In this document: piece after piece, positions 48,658 to 56,641 of the stretch | Numbering within the stretch: the stretch's first letter is position 1 | Layout of the letters: the number at the start of each line of letters is the position of its first letter | Origin: Prostheceraeus crozeri | Lineage: Eukaryota > Platyhelminthes > Polycladida > Euryleptidae | Assembly (NCBI GenBank): GCA_907163375.1 | Contig: CAJQUW010005234.1 | Location: 594,501-658,500, forward strand | Direction of reading: 5' to 3' | Length of the DNA: 64,000 nucleotides | Translations under genes and position numbers: made by a program | Notes under the pieces: model-generated | The model's database searches: none | What the model was told of the DNA's origin: nothing | What the model saw: the letters and a program-made list of their open reading frames with translations, nothing else

Positions 48658-49706
48658 ACGTTTGAAGTCAATCTATTATGATGTAAAACATCCGGCAGGA
48701 TTTGCATCGATCAAGAAGTTATCAAAAGCGAGTGGTCTTCCACAATCACAAGTGAACCGATGGTTAAAGGGTCAGGCTACCTATACACTCCACAAACAAG
48801 CGACAAAGAAGTACCGCACCCGCCATTATATTGTTCATGACATCGATGAACAGTGGCAAGCAGATTTGTGTGATGTTGCCTCCATTTCAAAACATAAATC
48901 GGGCAATAATTTTATTTTAACCGTCATTGATATTTTCTCGCGTTATGCGTGGGCTCAACCTTTAAAAACTAAAGAAGGGAAAGGAGTAGCAAAAGCATTC
49001 CAAACAATTTTTCGAGAAGGTCGGATTCCAAAAAGAATTCAGAGTGATCAAGGAAAAGAGTTTGAAAATCAGCATGTGAGAAGATTATTTGAGAGGCATG
49101 ACATTGAGTTGTTCAGTGTAAAGTTGTTATAAAACTGCACTCGTTGAACGTTTTAATCGCACATTAAAAAATCGCTTGTGGCGACATTTTACTGCCAACT
49201 TGACACAAAATTGGACAAAGGTTCTACAAGATACACTTCATGCCTACAATCACTCTATCCATCGTTCTATTGGACTCAGACCAGTAGATGTAAATGCTGA
49301 CAATGTAGATAAAGTGCGCGAATCATTCCAACGTAAACGCACTCATGTGAAAAGTGATGTGAAAATTGGTGATAAAGTTCGTATCTCAAAAGTGAAGAGT
49401 GTTTTTTCTAAAGGGTACCTTCCGAATCGGACAGAGGAGGTATTTACAGTATCAAGGATTAATCAAAAAGACTCTCCGACCACCTACAAGTTGAAAGATT
49501 ACGATAATGAAGAAATTGAGGGTAGCTTTTACCGCGATGAGATTGAGGTAGTCACTGAAAGTGAAACATATTTGGTAGAGAAAATCATTCGGTGTAAAAA
49601 ACGGCAAGGTGAAGAATGGTGTCTTGTTAAATGGACTGGTTATCCTTCAAGTATGAACTCTTGGATGCGTCGTGCCGACATCTTTCATCTAAGTGATCGA
49701 CAGTGA
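48488..49706 (+). pseudogene. Polinton integrase with chromodomain, one frameshift
   Basis: Domains in order: a helix-turn-helix-like start (YYDVKHPAGFASIKKLSKAS), the DDE core with Asp in QWQADLCDV, Asp in IQSDQGKEFEN and Glu in LVERFNRTLKNR, an SH3-like barrel (KIGDKVRISKVKSVFSKGYL), and a chromodomain (VEKIIRCKKRQGEEW, LVKWTGYPSSMNSW). The frame changes by +1 at about 49119-49121 (an AAA run, consistent with one extra base) between the second Asp and the Glu. A start at an internal ATG (MRRRKKSQSSS, about 48620) is as likely as 48488. The chromodomain probably guides insertion to histone-marked chromatin. The frame change could be real decay or an assembly error. Confidence 0.9.
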
Positions 49707-49747
49707 TTCATGCAAAGTTGTAACTAACAATGTTTAGGGTTTGAGCC

Positions 49748-50203
49748 ATGAATCCAACTGCCTCATTTTATTCACGACCCTCCTATGTAAGTGGTGGAGG
49801 ACAAATTTACATCGGCGCTCGCCGCCAACGTGGAGGTAGCATACTTGGTGCACTGAAATCTGTTGTAGCACCTCTCATATCCAATGTCGGAAGATCTTTA
49901 AAACGAAATGTTTTAAGTAATGCCGTTGGCTTTGCTGGTGATGTTGCTAGTGATCTTTCCATAGGTAGAAGTTATAAGAGCAGTTTGTTGAATCGTGGGA
50001 AGGAACGCGGTTTAAAAACATTGAAGCAGACCTTTGCTGGTGTTACTCAAGGAAAGAAATCGCCTAAACGAATGAATAAAGGAAGGAGGAAACATCGCGG
50101 AGCTGGTAAGGTGCGATCTTCAGTCAAAAGGCATTCACGCAAACGTCGCAGAGGCTCTAATCATTCATCAGGCGCTAAACGACGACGCTGCCATAACTTC
50201 TAA
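49748..50203 (+). CDS. Basic virion protein with amphipathic N-terminus
   Basis: Of 151 residues, the first half is hydrophobic or amphipathic (GGSILGALKSVVAPLISNVG, then VGFAGDVASDLSIGRSYK). The C-terminal third is almost purely basic (KRMNKGRRKHRGAGKVRSS, then KRHSRKRRRG). This matches the small protein encoded immediately upstream of the major capsid gene in many invertebrate Polintons. A pVI-like lytic helix joined to a DNA-binding tail is a reasonable reading. It ends two bases before the capsid start. The RGG near residue 30 may be a protease site. Confidence 0.65.
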   Translation: MNPTASFYSRPSYVSGGGQIYIGARRQRGGSILGALKSVVAPLISNVGRSLKRNVLSNAVGFAGDVASDLSIGRSYKSSLLNRGKERGLKTLKQTFAGVTQGKKSPKRMNKGRRKHRGAGKVRSSVKRHSRKRRRGSNHSSGAKRRRCHNF

Positions 50204-50205
50204 TC

Positions 50206-51483
50206 ATGGAGTGTAAAACTTCCGGGTTTTGTTTGTTTGATCAACAAGCCATACAGACAGATATTCTTAGTTCAAGTATTGTAGATTATCATCCTCGAAC
50301 AGCTGAGAATGCTGGCCCCATTGAATTTGTTATTCCTGGTGGTAGTGATGACTACATAGATTTGAGTTATGCGATGGTTGATTTGAGGTTTAGAATTCAG
50401 CAAGCAGATGGAACTGCTATTGACGATACACATAAAGTTGAACTGAACAATTTACCATTGACTACATTACTTCGCGATGTTTCTCTAACGATTGGAGAGC
50501 AGCAGGTGGAAGGTGGTCAAAGCGATTATCCCTATAAATCATATTTCAATCATGTATCACAGTTTCATCCAGCAGCACAAAAAAGTCATATGGAAGCCAT
50601 GGGATGGTACAGAGATGAAGCAGGAAAATTTGATGCTGAAACAAACAGTGGCTTTGTAAAGCGATCTGCTTTGATTAAAGATAGTAAAGTATGTCAGCTA
50701 TATGGTCCGCTGAATTTAGACTTCTTTAGACAGTCAAAGTTTTTACTCTGTAATACCAGCATGCGACTCAAGCTGACATTGAATAAGCCTGAATTTGCGC
50801 TGAATGCATTTGCTAAAGTTGACAATTTTAGAATTCATGTGGAAGATATTGCACTTTACATTCGTCGAGTAGTACCGAATCCAAGTGTCATTAGAGGGCA
50901 TGCTGAAGGTCTTAACCGCCAAAATGCCATTTACCCCATTCAGCATACAAAGCTTCTCACCTTTACAATTCCGAAAGATCAAAAGAGTTTCATGAAAGAT
51001 GGCCTCTTTCCATCGGAAGCACCGAAGCTCCTCATGGTGGCAATGGTTGAAAATGATGCATTTAATGGTAATATAAAGAAGAATCCTTTCAATTTTAAAC
51101 ACAATCAGTTAAGTGAAATTGCTTTACGTGTAAATGGTGTGAGTCATCCTGGTCCACCCTACAAACCAGATTTTGCTTCGGATAAATTTATGCGCAGTTA
51201 TGTTGATTTTATGGATGTCTTTGGCTTTTACAATACGGATGACACCAACGGACTGACTATGAAAGAGTTTAAGAGTGGATATACTATTTATGCATTTGAT
51301 TTGACTGCTGACAGCGATATTAGTGCACCCCATCGTCAAGCGAACGTGCCTCATAATATTCGTTTGGATTTGACGTTCAAAAGAACACTACCTGAGACGA
51401 TCAATGTATTAATTTATGCAGTCTTCGATTCAAATATTGGAATTACAAAGTATCGCGACGTGATTCTTCAGTATAATCGTTAA
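50206..51483 (+). CDS. Major capsid protein (double jelly roll, F54H12.2-like)
   Basis: The intact 425-residue frame carries the conserved capsid blocks: IEFVIPGGSDDYIDLSYAMV (residues 40-60), a central SDYPYKSYFNHVSQFHP with AMGWYRDE, LDFFRQSKFLLCNTSMRLKL, and a C-terminal YTIYAFDLTADSDI leading to strands that end ITKYRDVILQYNR. Proteins annotated as F54H12.2-like in many invertebrates belong here. It would form trimers building a T-number icosahedron. The stop overlaps the protease start by one base, so capsid and maturation protease are encoded back to back. Confidence 0.85.
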   Translation: MECKTSGFCLFDQQAIQTDILSSSIVDYHPRTAENAGPIEFVIPGGSDDYIDLSYAMVDLRFRIQQADGTAIDDTHKVELNNLPLTTLLRDVSLTIGEQQVEGGQSDYPYKSYFNHVSQFHPAAQKSHMEAMGWYRDEAGKFDAETNSGFVKRSALIKDSKVCQLYGPLNLDFFRQSKFLLCNTSMRLKLTLNKPEFALNAFAKVDNFRIHVEDIALYIRRVVPNPSVIRGHAEGLNRQNAIYPIQHTKLLTFTIPKDQKSFMKDGLFPSEAPKLLMVAMVENDAFNGNIKKNPFNFKHNQLSEIALRVNGVSHPGPPYKPDFASDKFMRSYVDFMDVFGFYNTDDTNGLTMKEFKSGYTIYAFDLTADSDISAPHRQANVPHNIRLDLTFKRTLPETINVLIYAVFDSNIGITKYRDVILQYNR

Positions 51484-51944
51484 TGAGTTGGTTGACTGCT
51501 GACGATATTAAGACTAAAGTGCAGCGTAATGCAGACGAAGCGACGTTGAAAGCTTTCGATAATGTCTATTCACTCGATACCTTACCACCTGCAGTAAATC
51601 ACTATCCCATCTTTATTGTGCTAAACACTCATTCGCAGAATTTAGGCGGTGAGCATTGGAAAGCGATCTTTATTGGAGAAGACCGACGTGGTGAACTATT
51701 TGACTCTCTTGCTCAACCTCCAAATATACCAACACATCAGTGGTTGAGAAAACATACGCGTCAATATCAGCGAAATGAACGCATACTACAACATCCACTT
51801 TCATCAACGTGTGGTGCTTTTGTACTGTACTTCATCTTAAAACGTTTACATGTATCTCGATTTGTATCTGTTATTCAAAACTTTTCATGTAATCCTTCCT
51901 CTAATGAAAAAATGATTTGTAAGTTCTATCATGATTTGAAATAA
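51483..51944 (+). CDS. Adenain-like cysteine protease
   Basis: The intact 153-residue protein has the catalytic set of adenovirus protease: His58 in GGEHWKAIF, Asp74 in LFDSLAQPP after the strand, Gln103, and Cys110 in STCGAFVLYFILKRL, with the Q-to-C spacing of seven. It lacks the extra N-terminal region found in the Polinton 1 protease. It should mature capsid and core precursors. A polyadenylation signal overlaps the end of the gene. Confidence 0.9.
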   Translation: MSWLTADDIKTKVQRNADEATLKAFDNVYSLDTLPPAVNHYPIFIVLNTHSQNLGGEHWKAIFIGEDRRGELFDSLAQPPNIPTHQWLRKHTRQYQRNERILQHPLSSTCGAFVLYFILKRLHVSRFVSVIQNFSCNPSSNEKMICKFYHDLK

Positions 51945-51981
51945 AAACATCATGTTGGAAAAATTGTTTTTTATTTTACAA
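51941..51981. terminator. Overlapping poly(A) signals of convergent genes
   Basis: aataaa directly follows the protease stop on the plus strand. On the minus strand AAATAAAA overlaps the stop of the TBP-like gene. The two transcription units therefore end within about 40 bp of each other. Confidence 0.65.
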
Positions 51982-52516
51982 TGCGCTGGGTACGTACATA
52001 CTCGATGAGATAGTCTAGGATCACATTTGCTTGTACATGAGATTTTAGTCCAGTAATAATCACTTTACTATTATGAAAAATTGCAACATGCACAGGTAAC
52101 CAACAACTAATGAGAGCTGCAGAAAAAAGTTCGGGTTCATAACACAAATTGTAACTGCTGGTACGAATCTTCAAAAATGATACACTTTCACTCAATTGAG
52201 TAGAGATCACCATATTGTCCACAGTCAGATTCGACATCACACACCTCTCCCTCTTCCATATCCGACGTAGTAGTCTCTGCAGCTCTAAGCGCATTGACTG
52301 CGCCGATGAATGAGAAAGGGCGCCGAGAATCTGTACAGTCCCATTTGGGAAGAGTTGAAGATTCCGTGAATTGTTCATCTTCACCACTAACATTTGAGGT
52401 CGGCCCGGGTAATACTTGCTGTTTGGAAGGTGTTGGTGTAATGTTGTCAGATCAATTTTGGTGTAGAGTCTGAAGCGACGGAGAATGTTGACAATGGTGT
52501 AGCGATGGCGCTTCAT
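51971..52516 (-). CDS. TATA-binding-protein (TBP) homologue
   Basis: The 181-residue protein is the size of the TBP core and has its two pseudo-symmetric repeats. Repeat 1 runs from YTIVNILRRFRLYTKIDL to LFPNGTVQILGALS (residues 6-68). Repeat 2 runs from VDNMVISTQL through YEPELFSAALI (126-136) to KVIITGLKSH (151-160); YEPELF is a signature of TBP. Of the four phenylalanines that kink TATA DNA, by my alignment three are kept (Phe56, Phe131, Phe147) and one is Pro40. Start: ATG giving MKRHRYT. The role inferred is recruitment of RNA polymerase II or its factors to the element's TATA promoters. Neighbours are two PC4-like genes on the same strand. It could be a captured host gene, now very divergent. 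Confidence 0.85.
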   Translation of the reverse strand: MKRHRYTIVNILRRFRLYTKIDLTTLHQHLPNSKYYPGRPQMLVVKMNNSRNLQLFPNGTVQILGALSHSSAQSMRLELQRLLRRIWKRERCVMSNLTVDNMVISTQLSESVSFLKIRTSSYNLCYEPELFSAALISCWLPVHVAIFHNSKVIITGLKSHVQANVILDYLIEYVRTQRIVK

Positions 52517-52838
52517 GATGAAAAAATGAGTAAATTGAGCGATGTACCTTCCTTTTATACTTTGCCCAACTACCTTGATGAAATGTGAAGTTAGTATGGA
52601 GTTGGGAATGATAGAGTTGAATTCGCCGTTTGTTGACGCGCAACCAGATGCGATTTCCAATACGTGAATGTCTTTTCATATAGAAGTATTTCAAATCCTT
52701 CATGATATGATGTAGAGATTGAAAATGACGATAAGATAAAGCAAACTCTCTTCTCACATTTCCAGTTGAATCTTTGAAATAGACGTTTCGATCATGATCC
52801 GTTTCAATACGTTGTAGGGAATCTAATTTCCAACTCAT
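52452..52838 (-). CDS. PC4-like transcription coactivator, copy 2
   Basis: The 128-residue protein is a clear paralogue of the next gene (shared W-x-LDSLQ start; FALSYRHFQSLHHIMKDLKY against ITLTWRQFVNLNDIMRDLEY). The strand-strand-helix order (NVYFKDSTGNVRR then the helix) is like the C-terminal PC4/p15 fold, where KGISL...QW..L begins the helix. The last 65 bp overlap the start of the TBP-like gene in another frame. PC4 proteins bind single-stranded DNA and help TFIID-dependent transcription. Assignment is by pattern, not by search. Confidence 0.5.
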   Translation of the reverse strand: MSWKLDSLQRIETDHDRNVYFKDSTGNVRREFALSYRHFQSLHHIMKDLKYFYMKRHSRIGNRIWLRVNKRRIQLYHSQLHTNFTFHQGSWAKYKRKVHRSIYSFFHHEAPSLHHCQHSPSLQTLHQN

Positions 52839-52860
52839 GGTGCGTGGTAGTCATGTCTGA

Positions 52861-53217
52861 TTAAGATTTGCATACTAGGGCGATGAACTCACGACGAATA
52901 AATGTCATGATGGAGCCATGTATGTATCTTCTATACTTCTCCCAATTGTATATGCGAAATGAGAAACAGTTTGCGGAATGAGAATGGCAGATTTGAATTT
53001 CATTTCTGTAATGTTGAAGCCAAACTTGATCACCCAAGGAGATGAATCTTAATGTTTCAAAATATTCCAAATCCCTCATGATATCATTGAGGTTGACAAA
53101 TTGTCGCCATGTTAATGTAATACCTCTTGATGTATGACCATGAGAATTTTTGAAATGTACGTTTCCATTACGATCAACTCTGATATATTGTAGAGAGTCC
53201 AAAATCCATGTCTTCAT
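52861..53217 (-). CDS. PC4-like transcription coactivator, copy 1
   Basis: The 118-residue protein starts MKTWILDSLQYIRVD. After two strands (GNVHFKNSHGHTSRGITLTW) a helix follows with NLNDIMRDLEYF, as in the PC4 core. The second half (LGDQVWLQHYRN ... FRIYNWEKYRRYIHGSIM) seems to repeat the strand-and-helix pattern, which might make an internal pseudo-dimer. Only 35 bp separate it from the divergent penton-like gene. The family call is tentative, but the pair next to TBP makes a transcription role more likely. Confidence 0.5.
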   Translation of the reverse strand: MKTWILDSLQYIRVDRNGNVHFKNSHGHTSRGITLTWRQFVNLNDIMRDLEYFETLRFISLGDQVWLQHYRNEIQICHSHSANCFSFRIYNWEKYRRYIHGSIMTFIRREFIALVCKS

Positions 53218-53252
53218 GATGTTATGCAAAGCCGCAGATCAGCAATATCAAA

Positions 53253-54650
53253 ATGTCGTTTTATCATATTTTGCTTAGCAATGCGGCTGCAAATAGATTT
53301 GCTAGTAATCGAGCCGCACTCTTTTCTACTCCCATTGATCATGCACAACAGCTAAATGGAAAGTGGGAAGTGGGTGTCACTCAACTTGTTCATAGCAACT
53401 GTGTCTATACTTTTGATCATGAGGTGATGACTATTAATATGAGACGCACAGCTGCTTACCAATGTGAAAAGGGCTGCCGAGTATACATTCCACAGTGGCC
53501 AAAGAAAGATCTCTTATCATGTAAAAAGTTTATATATGATTTCTTGAATAAAGCGTGTAAACATATTGCCCAATTTACTCCGCACAATGATGATCATAAT
53601 TATGTACATCATGTAGATGAGAAATATTGGATTGTTGGTTTAAGTCCAAGTTTAAGAAATGATTTAGGTTACCTCGCTAGCGCCTTAACAAGCTATGATA
53701 ATTATAACGTTAATTACCACCCAAGTGGTCATAAACAGTTAATATATCGAGAGGAAGCTTATTATGTAGATCTTATTCCAAAAAATGAGAAGACGTTGGT
53801 GAAGAAGATTGTGATTAAGCCAAGAAAGACAAACATGACTCCTGAAACATTATTGAAGAAATTTAATTATCTCCTTCGAGTTGATGGTAAACAAGTGGCA
53901 ACATTGACTTATATCAAATCATCTAATCATATTGCAATAAGTAAATTAAATGATGATGATCTAGTATTAGTTTGTTCAAAAGATTTTCATCAGTTCTTAC
54001 GACATCGTTCTGCAGCTGTTCATGGAAAATTTGATATGCAACATTTACCATGTGAAAGGTCAAATCAATTTGATACAGAATGGACCGTATCTTTATACAG
54101 AAAGTGTGTAGAGCCTTTAGGTGGTATCTTACATGAAACAAGAGTGTTGATGCCTCGCATTATTACTTCAGTTGAATTGGTTGTAGATTATTTAAATGAA
54201 GTGATTAATGAGCAACATATTTCATTTTCTGAAAAAGAAGGTGTTTTGTCTCTCACTATAAGGGGAAAAGGTATTGAACTAATTATGGATAAAACTCTAA
54301 TGGACATTTTGGGTTTTGATCAAAATATCTTTAAAAGTGGTACTGTAACCAAAGCTAGCGCAGACATGTCACTATCGCGTCGTATTAACTATTTTCAGAT
54401 ATATTCCAATATTGGTGAAGATGTACGTGTGGGAGATGTTGAAGCTCCATTGCTAGCAATGATACCGTACCAGCCAAAAGGCTGCAGTATTTTATCTGAG
54501 CATACTTTCAAGAAAGTGCATTATACAAAGCTGAAATCAAACTACATCCCACAAATTGATATTGCAATTTATGACGATGCTGGTGCGTTGATTCCTTTTC
54601 ATAAAGATGCTGTGACAAGTATCACACTCCATTTCCGAATGAAGAGTTAA
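53253..54650 (+). CDS. Penton-like minor capsid protein 1
   Basis: The intact 465-residue frame has the layout of large Polinton minor capsid proteins. The N-terminus is FYHILLSNAAANRF, then STPIDHAQQLNGKWEVGVTQ. The middle has repeating I-I-x-P strand segments and LMDILGFDQNIFKSGT, and the end has IDIAIYDDAGALIPFHKDA and SITLHFRM. LxxxLGF and the strand pair near the C-terminus also occur in the 265-residue penton of Polinton 1. It probably forms vertices, perhaps with extra spike domains given the large size. It is followed 40 bp later by a paralogue. Confidence 0.7.
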   Translation: MSFYHILLSNAAANRFASNRAALFSTPIDHAQQLNGKWEVGVTQLVHSNCVYTFDHEVMTINMRRTAAYQCEKGCRVYIPQWPKKDLLSCKKFIYDFLNKACKHIAQFTPHNDDHNYVHHVDEKYWIVGLSPSLRNDLGYLASALTSYDNYNVNYHPSGHKQLIYREEAYYVDLIPKNEKTLVKKIVIKPRKTNMTPETLLKKFNYLLRVDGKQVATLTYIKSSNHIAISKLNDDDLVLVCSKDFHQFLRHRSAAVHGKFDMQHLPCERSNQFDTEWTVSLYRKCVEPLGGILHETRVLMPRIITSVELVVDYLNEVINEQHISFSEKEGVLSLTIRGKGIELIMDKTLMDILGFDQNIFKSGTVTKASADMSLSRRINYFQIYSNIGEDVRVGDVEAPLLAMIPYQPKGCSILSEHTFKKVHYTKLKSNYIPQIDIAIYDDAGALIPFHKDAVTSITLHFRMKS

Positions 54651-54689
54651 TGCAAAAGTATGCTAATATATTTTTCCAATGTGAATAAT

Positions 54690-56189
54690 ATGGAAAGTGA
54701 AAATAAGGACTCATTTCTAATCTACTTGCCTAGTAATGCTTCTATGAATAAATTTCCCAAAAATAAACCATCAGACTATCGAGTAGAATTAAATCGCCCA
54801 CTACATTTAGAAGGTGAATGGGAGGTTGGCGTTTCTAGTATTTGCTATGATAGCAATATTCAGAATGTGAATGATTTGGAAGAAATGATATTGACTCCTC
54901 GCACCCATGATGGAATAACGATGAATAATGCATTCCAGTTCCCATACAATTTAACGTCAGATGGAAAGTGGAACTATGAATGGATTCAGATAAAATCAGA
55001 TTATTATGGTCCATTTGGGAATGAGAAAATTATTAAGGCATTCAACAGTGGTAATACTTCCATCATGAAGAATAAGGATCAGAAAGTTTATGAGTTTACT
55101 ATCTATCATTGGAGTGGGAGACAGTTCCTCCGCTTTCATTCTTTTACTAAAGGTCTTACACTGAGGTTGGATAATGAATTCTATCCACATCTCGGTTTTG
55201 GTCATGGACTACATCTAACGTCAATTGCTACTGCAAATGTTAAAAAAGTTTATTCAAATCGAATCAACAAATTTCATTATAGATTTAAAATATTTGATGA
55301 AGATGTTGTAGAATGCGAAGAACGCATCATTTTGAAAAAGCGTGGTGTTCAACTTTTATCACTTATTGAGTTAGTAAAACGATGGAATGAGACTGTGGGT
55401 AAGAAGTATGGAGAGAAAATTATGGCGGACAAAAATAAGTTGGTTATTCAGAAATATAATGACAAACTTACAGTTTATTTCTCTCCAACCTTGAGTCATT
55501 TTGTAAGACATCCAACCCCTATTATTGGAAGCGGTGTGGTGTATGCTTCTCATGAATATCACACTAAAGCTGATTCAGTTAATGATGAATGGTGGGTGGA
55601 CATCTATGGTGATCGCATCAAGAAAATTTACCAGTCTTATCAAGAATCTAAAGTTGCTATCAATATAATGCCGCGTCTATATCATACAGTTGAAAGCTTC
55701 ATTCATGTAGTAAATCCTTATATACAACAGAAGTTGAAGCATGTGATGAAAAGTAAATATGATGTAAAGACACACCACATTTCGTTTTCAATTGAAAATC
55801 AACGCGTTGTTCTGAAACTGGGTGATGACATTCAATGTCAATTGAGTAAAAATTTGAAAAAACTCTTTGGTTTTTCAATGCCACAAACTGTGTTTACTGC
55901 TGCGCATACGATTGGTATAGAAACACCAATGACACTTGATAAACATGAACAGCACCTTTACATTCAAAGTGATTTGATTCTTCCTATTTCTGTTGGTGAG
56001 AAAAAAGAATACATTTTACGTGATTTCATTCATGATAAAGACGCTTCATATGGAATAGTCGAGAAGATGTTTGAATCTATTTTCTATCATCCCGTCGTCA
56101 AACAAACTATACCCTCTATTGCTATCAAAATTACCAATGGTTTACAAGAGTGCATCCATGTGAAAGATACTAAATCCCTCGTAACTTAA
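54690..56189 (+). CDS. Penton-like minor capsid protein 2
   Basis: About 499 residues from the ATG at 54690 (an alternative start lies 30 bp upstream). It shares the N-terminal pattern of the preceding gene: SFLIYLPSNASMNKFPKNK, then LNRPLHLEGEWEVGVSSICY. It also shares a later KLFGFSMPQTVF block in place of the ILGF block. It lacks the SITLHFR end of its neighbour. It is probably a diverged duplicate that makes a second vertex or spike component. Intact. A poly(A) signal occurs at about 56235. Confidence 0.65.
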   Translation: MESENKDSFLIYLPSNASMNKFPKNKPSDYRVELNRPLHLEGEWEVGVSSICYDSNIQNVNDLEEMILTPRTHDGITMNNAFQFPYNLTSDGKWNYEWIQIKSDYYGPFGNEKIIKAFNSGNTSIMKNKDQKVYEFTIYHWSGRQFLRFHSFTKGLTLRLDNEFYPHLGFGHGLHLTSIATANVKKVYSNRINKFHYRFKIFDEDVVECEERIILKKRGVQLLSLIELVKRWNETVGKKYGEKIMADKNKLVIQKYNDKLTVYFSPTLSHFVRHPTPIIGSGVVYASHEYHTKADSVNDEWWVDIYGDRIKKIYQSYQESKVAINIMPRLYHTVESFIHVVNPYIQQKLKHVMKSKYDVKTHHISFSIENQRVVLKLGDDIQCQLSKNLKKLFGFSMPQTVFTAAHTIGIETPMTLDKHEQHLYIQSDLILPISVGEKKEYILRDFIHDKDASYGIVEKMFESIFYHPVVKQTIPSIAIKITNGLQECIHVKDTKSLVT

Positions 56190-56389
56190 GTGTTTCGGAA
56201 AACAAAGTGAAGTCATTGTGATATGTTTATTGAAATAAAAATATGTGTATGAAAAAGTCTTTTCACAGATAAAGGGGGAATGGGCTGACTGTAGGCATAT
56301 ATTCACAAGGAAGAAACGATCTCATGCGATACATAAAACAACCATGTATATCTACAAAAAGCAACATCAAAATACTGAGTTAAAGTTGA

Positions 56390-56641
56390 TTATGTCAATA
56401 CATCTCCTGAATAAGGTAGCGTGAGTTTTATTCTTTTGGGTGGAGGTATGTTTGTGTCAGGATGTCCATGTGGAAGAGATGTGTTATGTCCTATCCAACA
56501 CCTCTTATCCTCCCATGCTGAAAGCGCTCGTTTCTTGAACGTGTGCGTTTTCACAGTATGAACTTGAGATTTTAAGATTGTCATATTGACAAACGTTATA
56601 GTTTTATTTTTATAGGCCTTCTTATAGGACCGATGTTTCAT
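56390..56641 (-). CDS. C-terminal continuation of PolB in the next frame
   Basis: The 83-codon frame contains HTVKTHTFKKRALSAWEDKR, the segment that normally ends Polinton PolB (V-Y-x-VK ... K-x-ALSxxDDKR). It starts at an ATG that overlaps the stop of the main PolB frame (ATGA), one base back. So the polymerase tail is either translated by reinitiation or a -1 shift at the A4 run (56641-56644), or has been split by loss of one base. The RIKLTLPYSGDV end is not part of the usual motif set. Confidence 0.7.
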   Translation of the reverse strand: MKHRSYKKAYKNKTITFVNMTILKSQVHTVKTHTFKKRALSAWEDKRCWIGHNTSLPHGHPDTNIPPPKRIKLTLPYSGDVLT

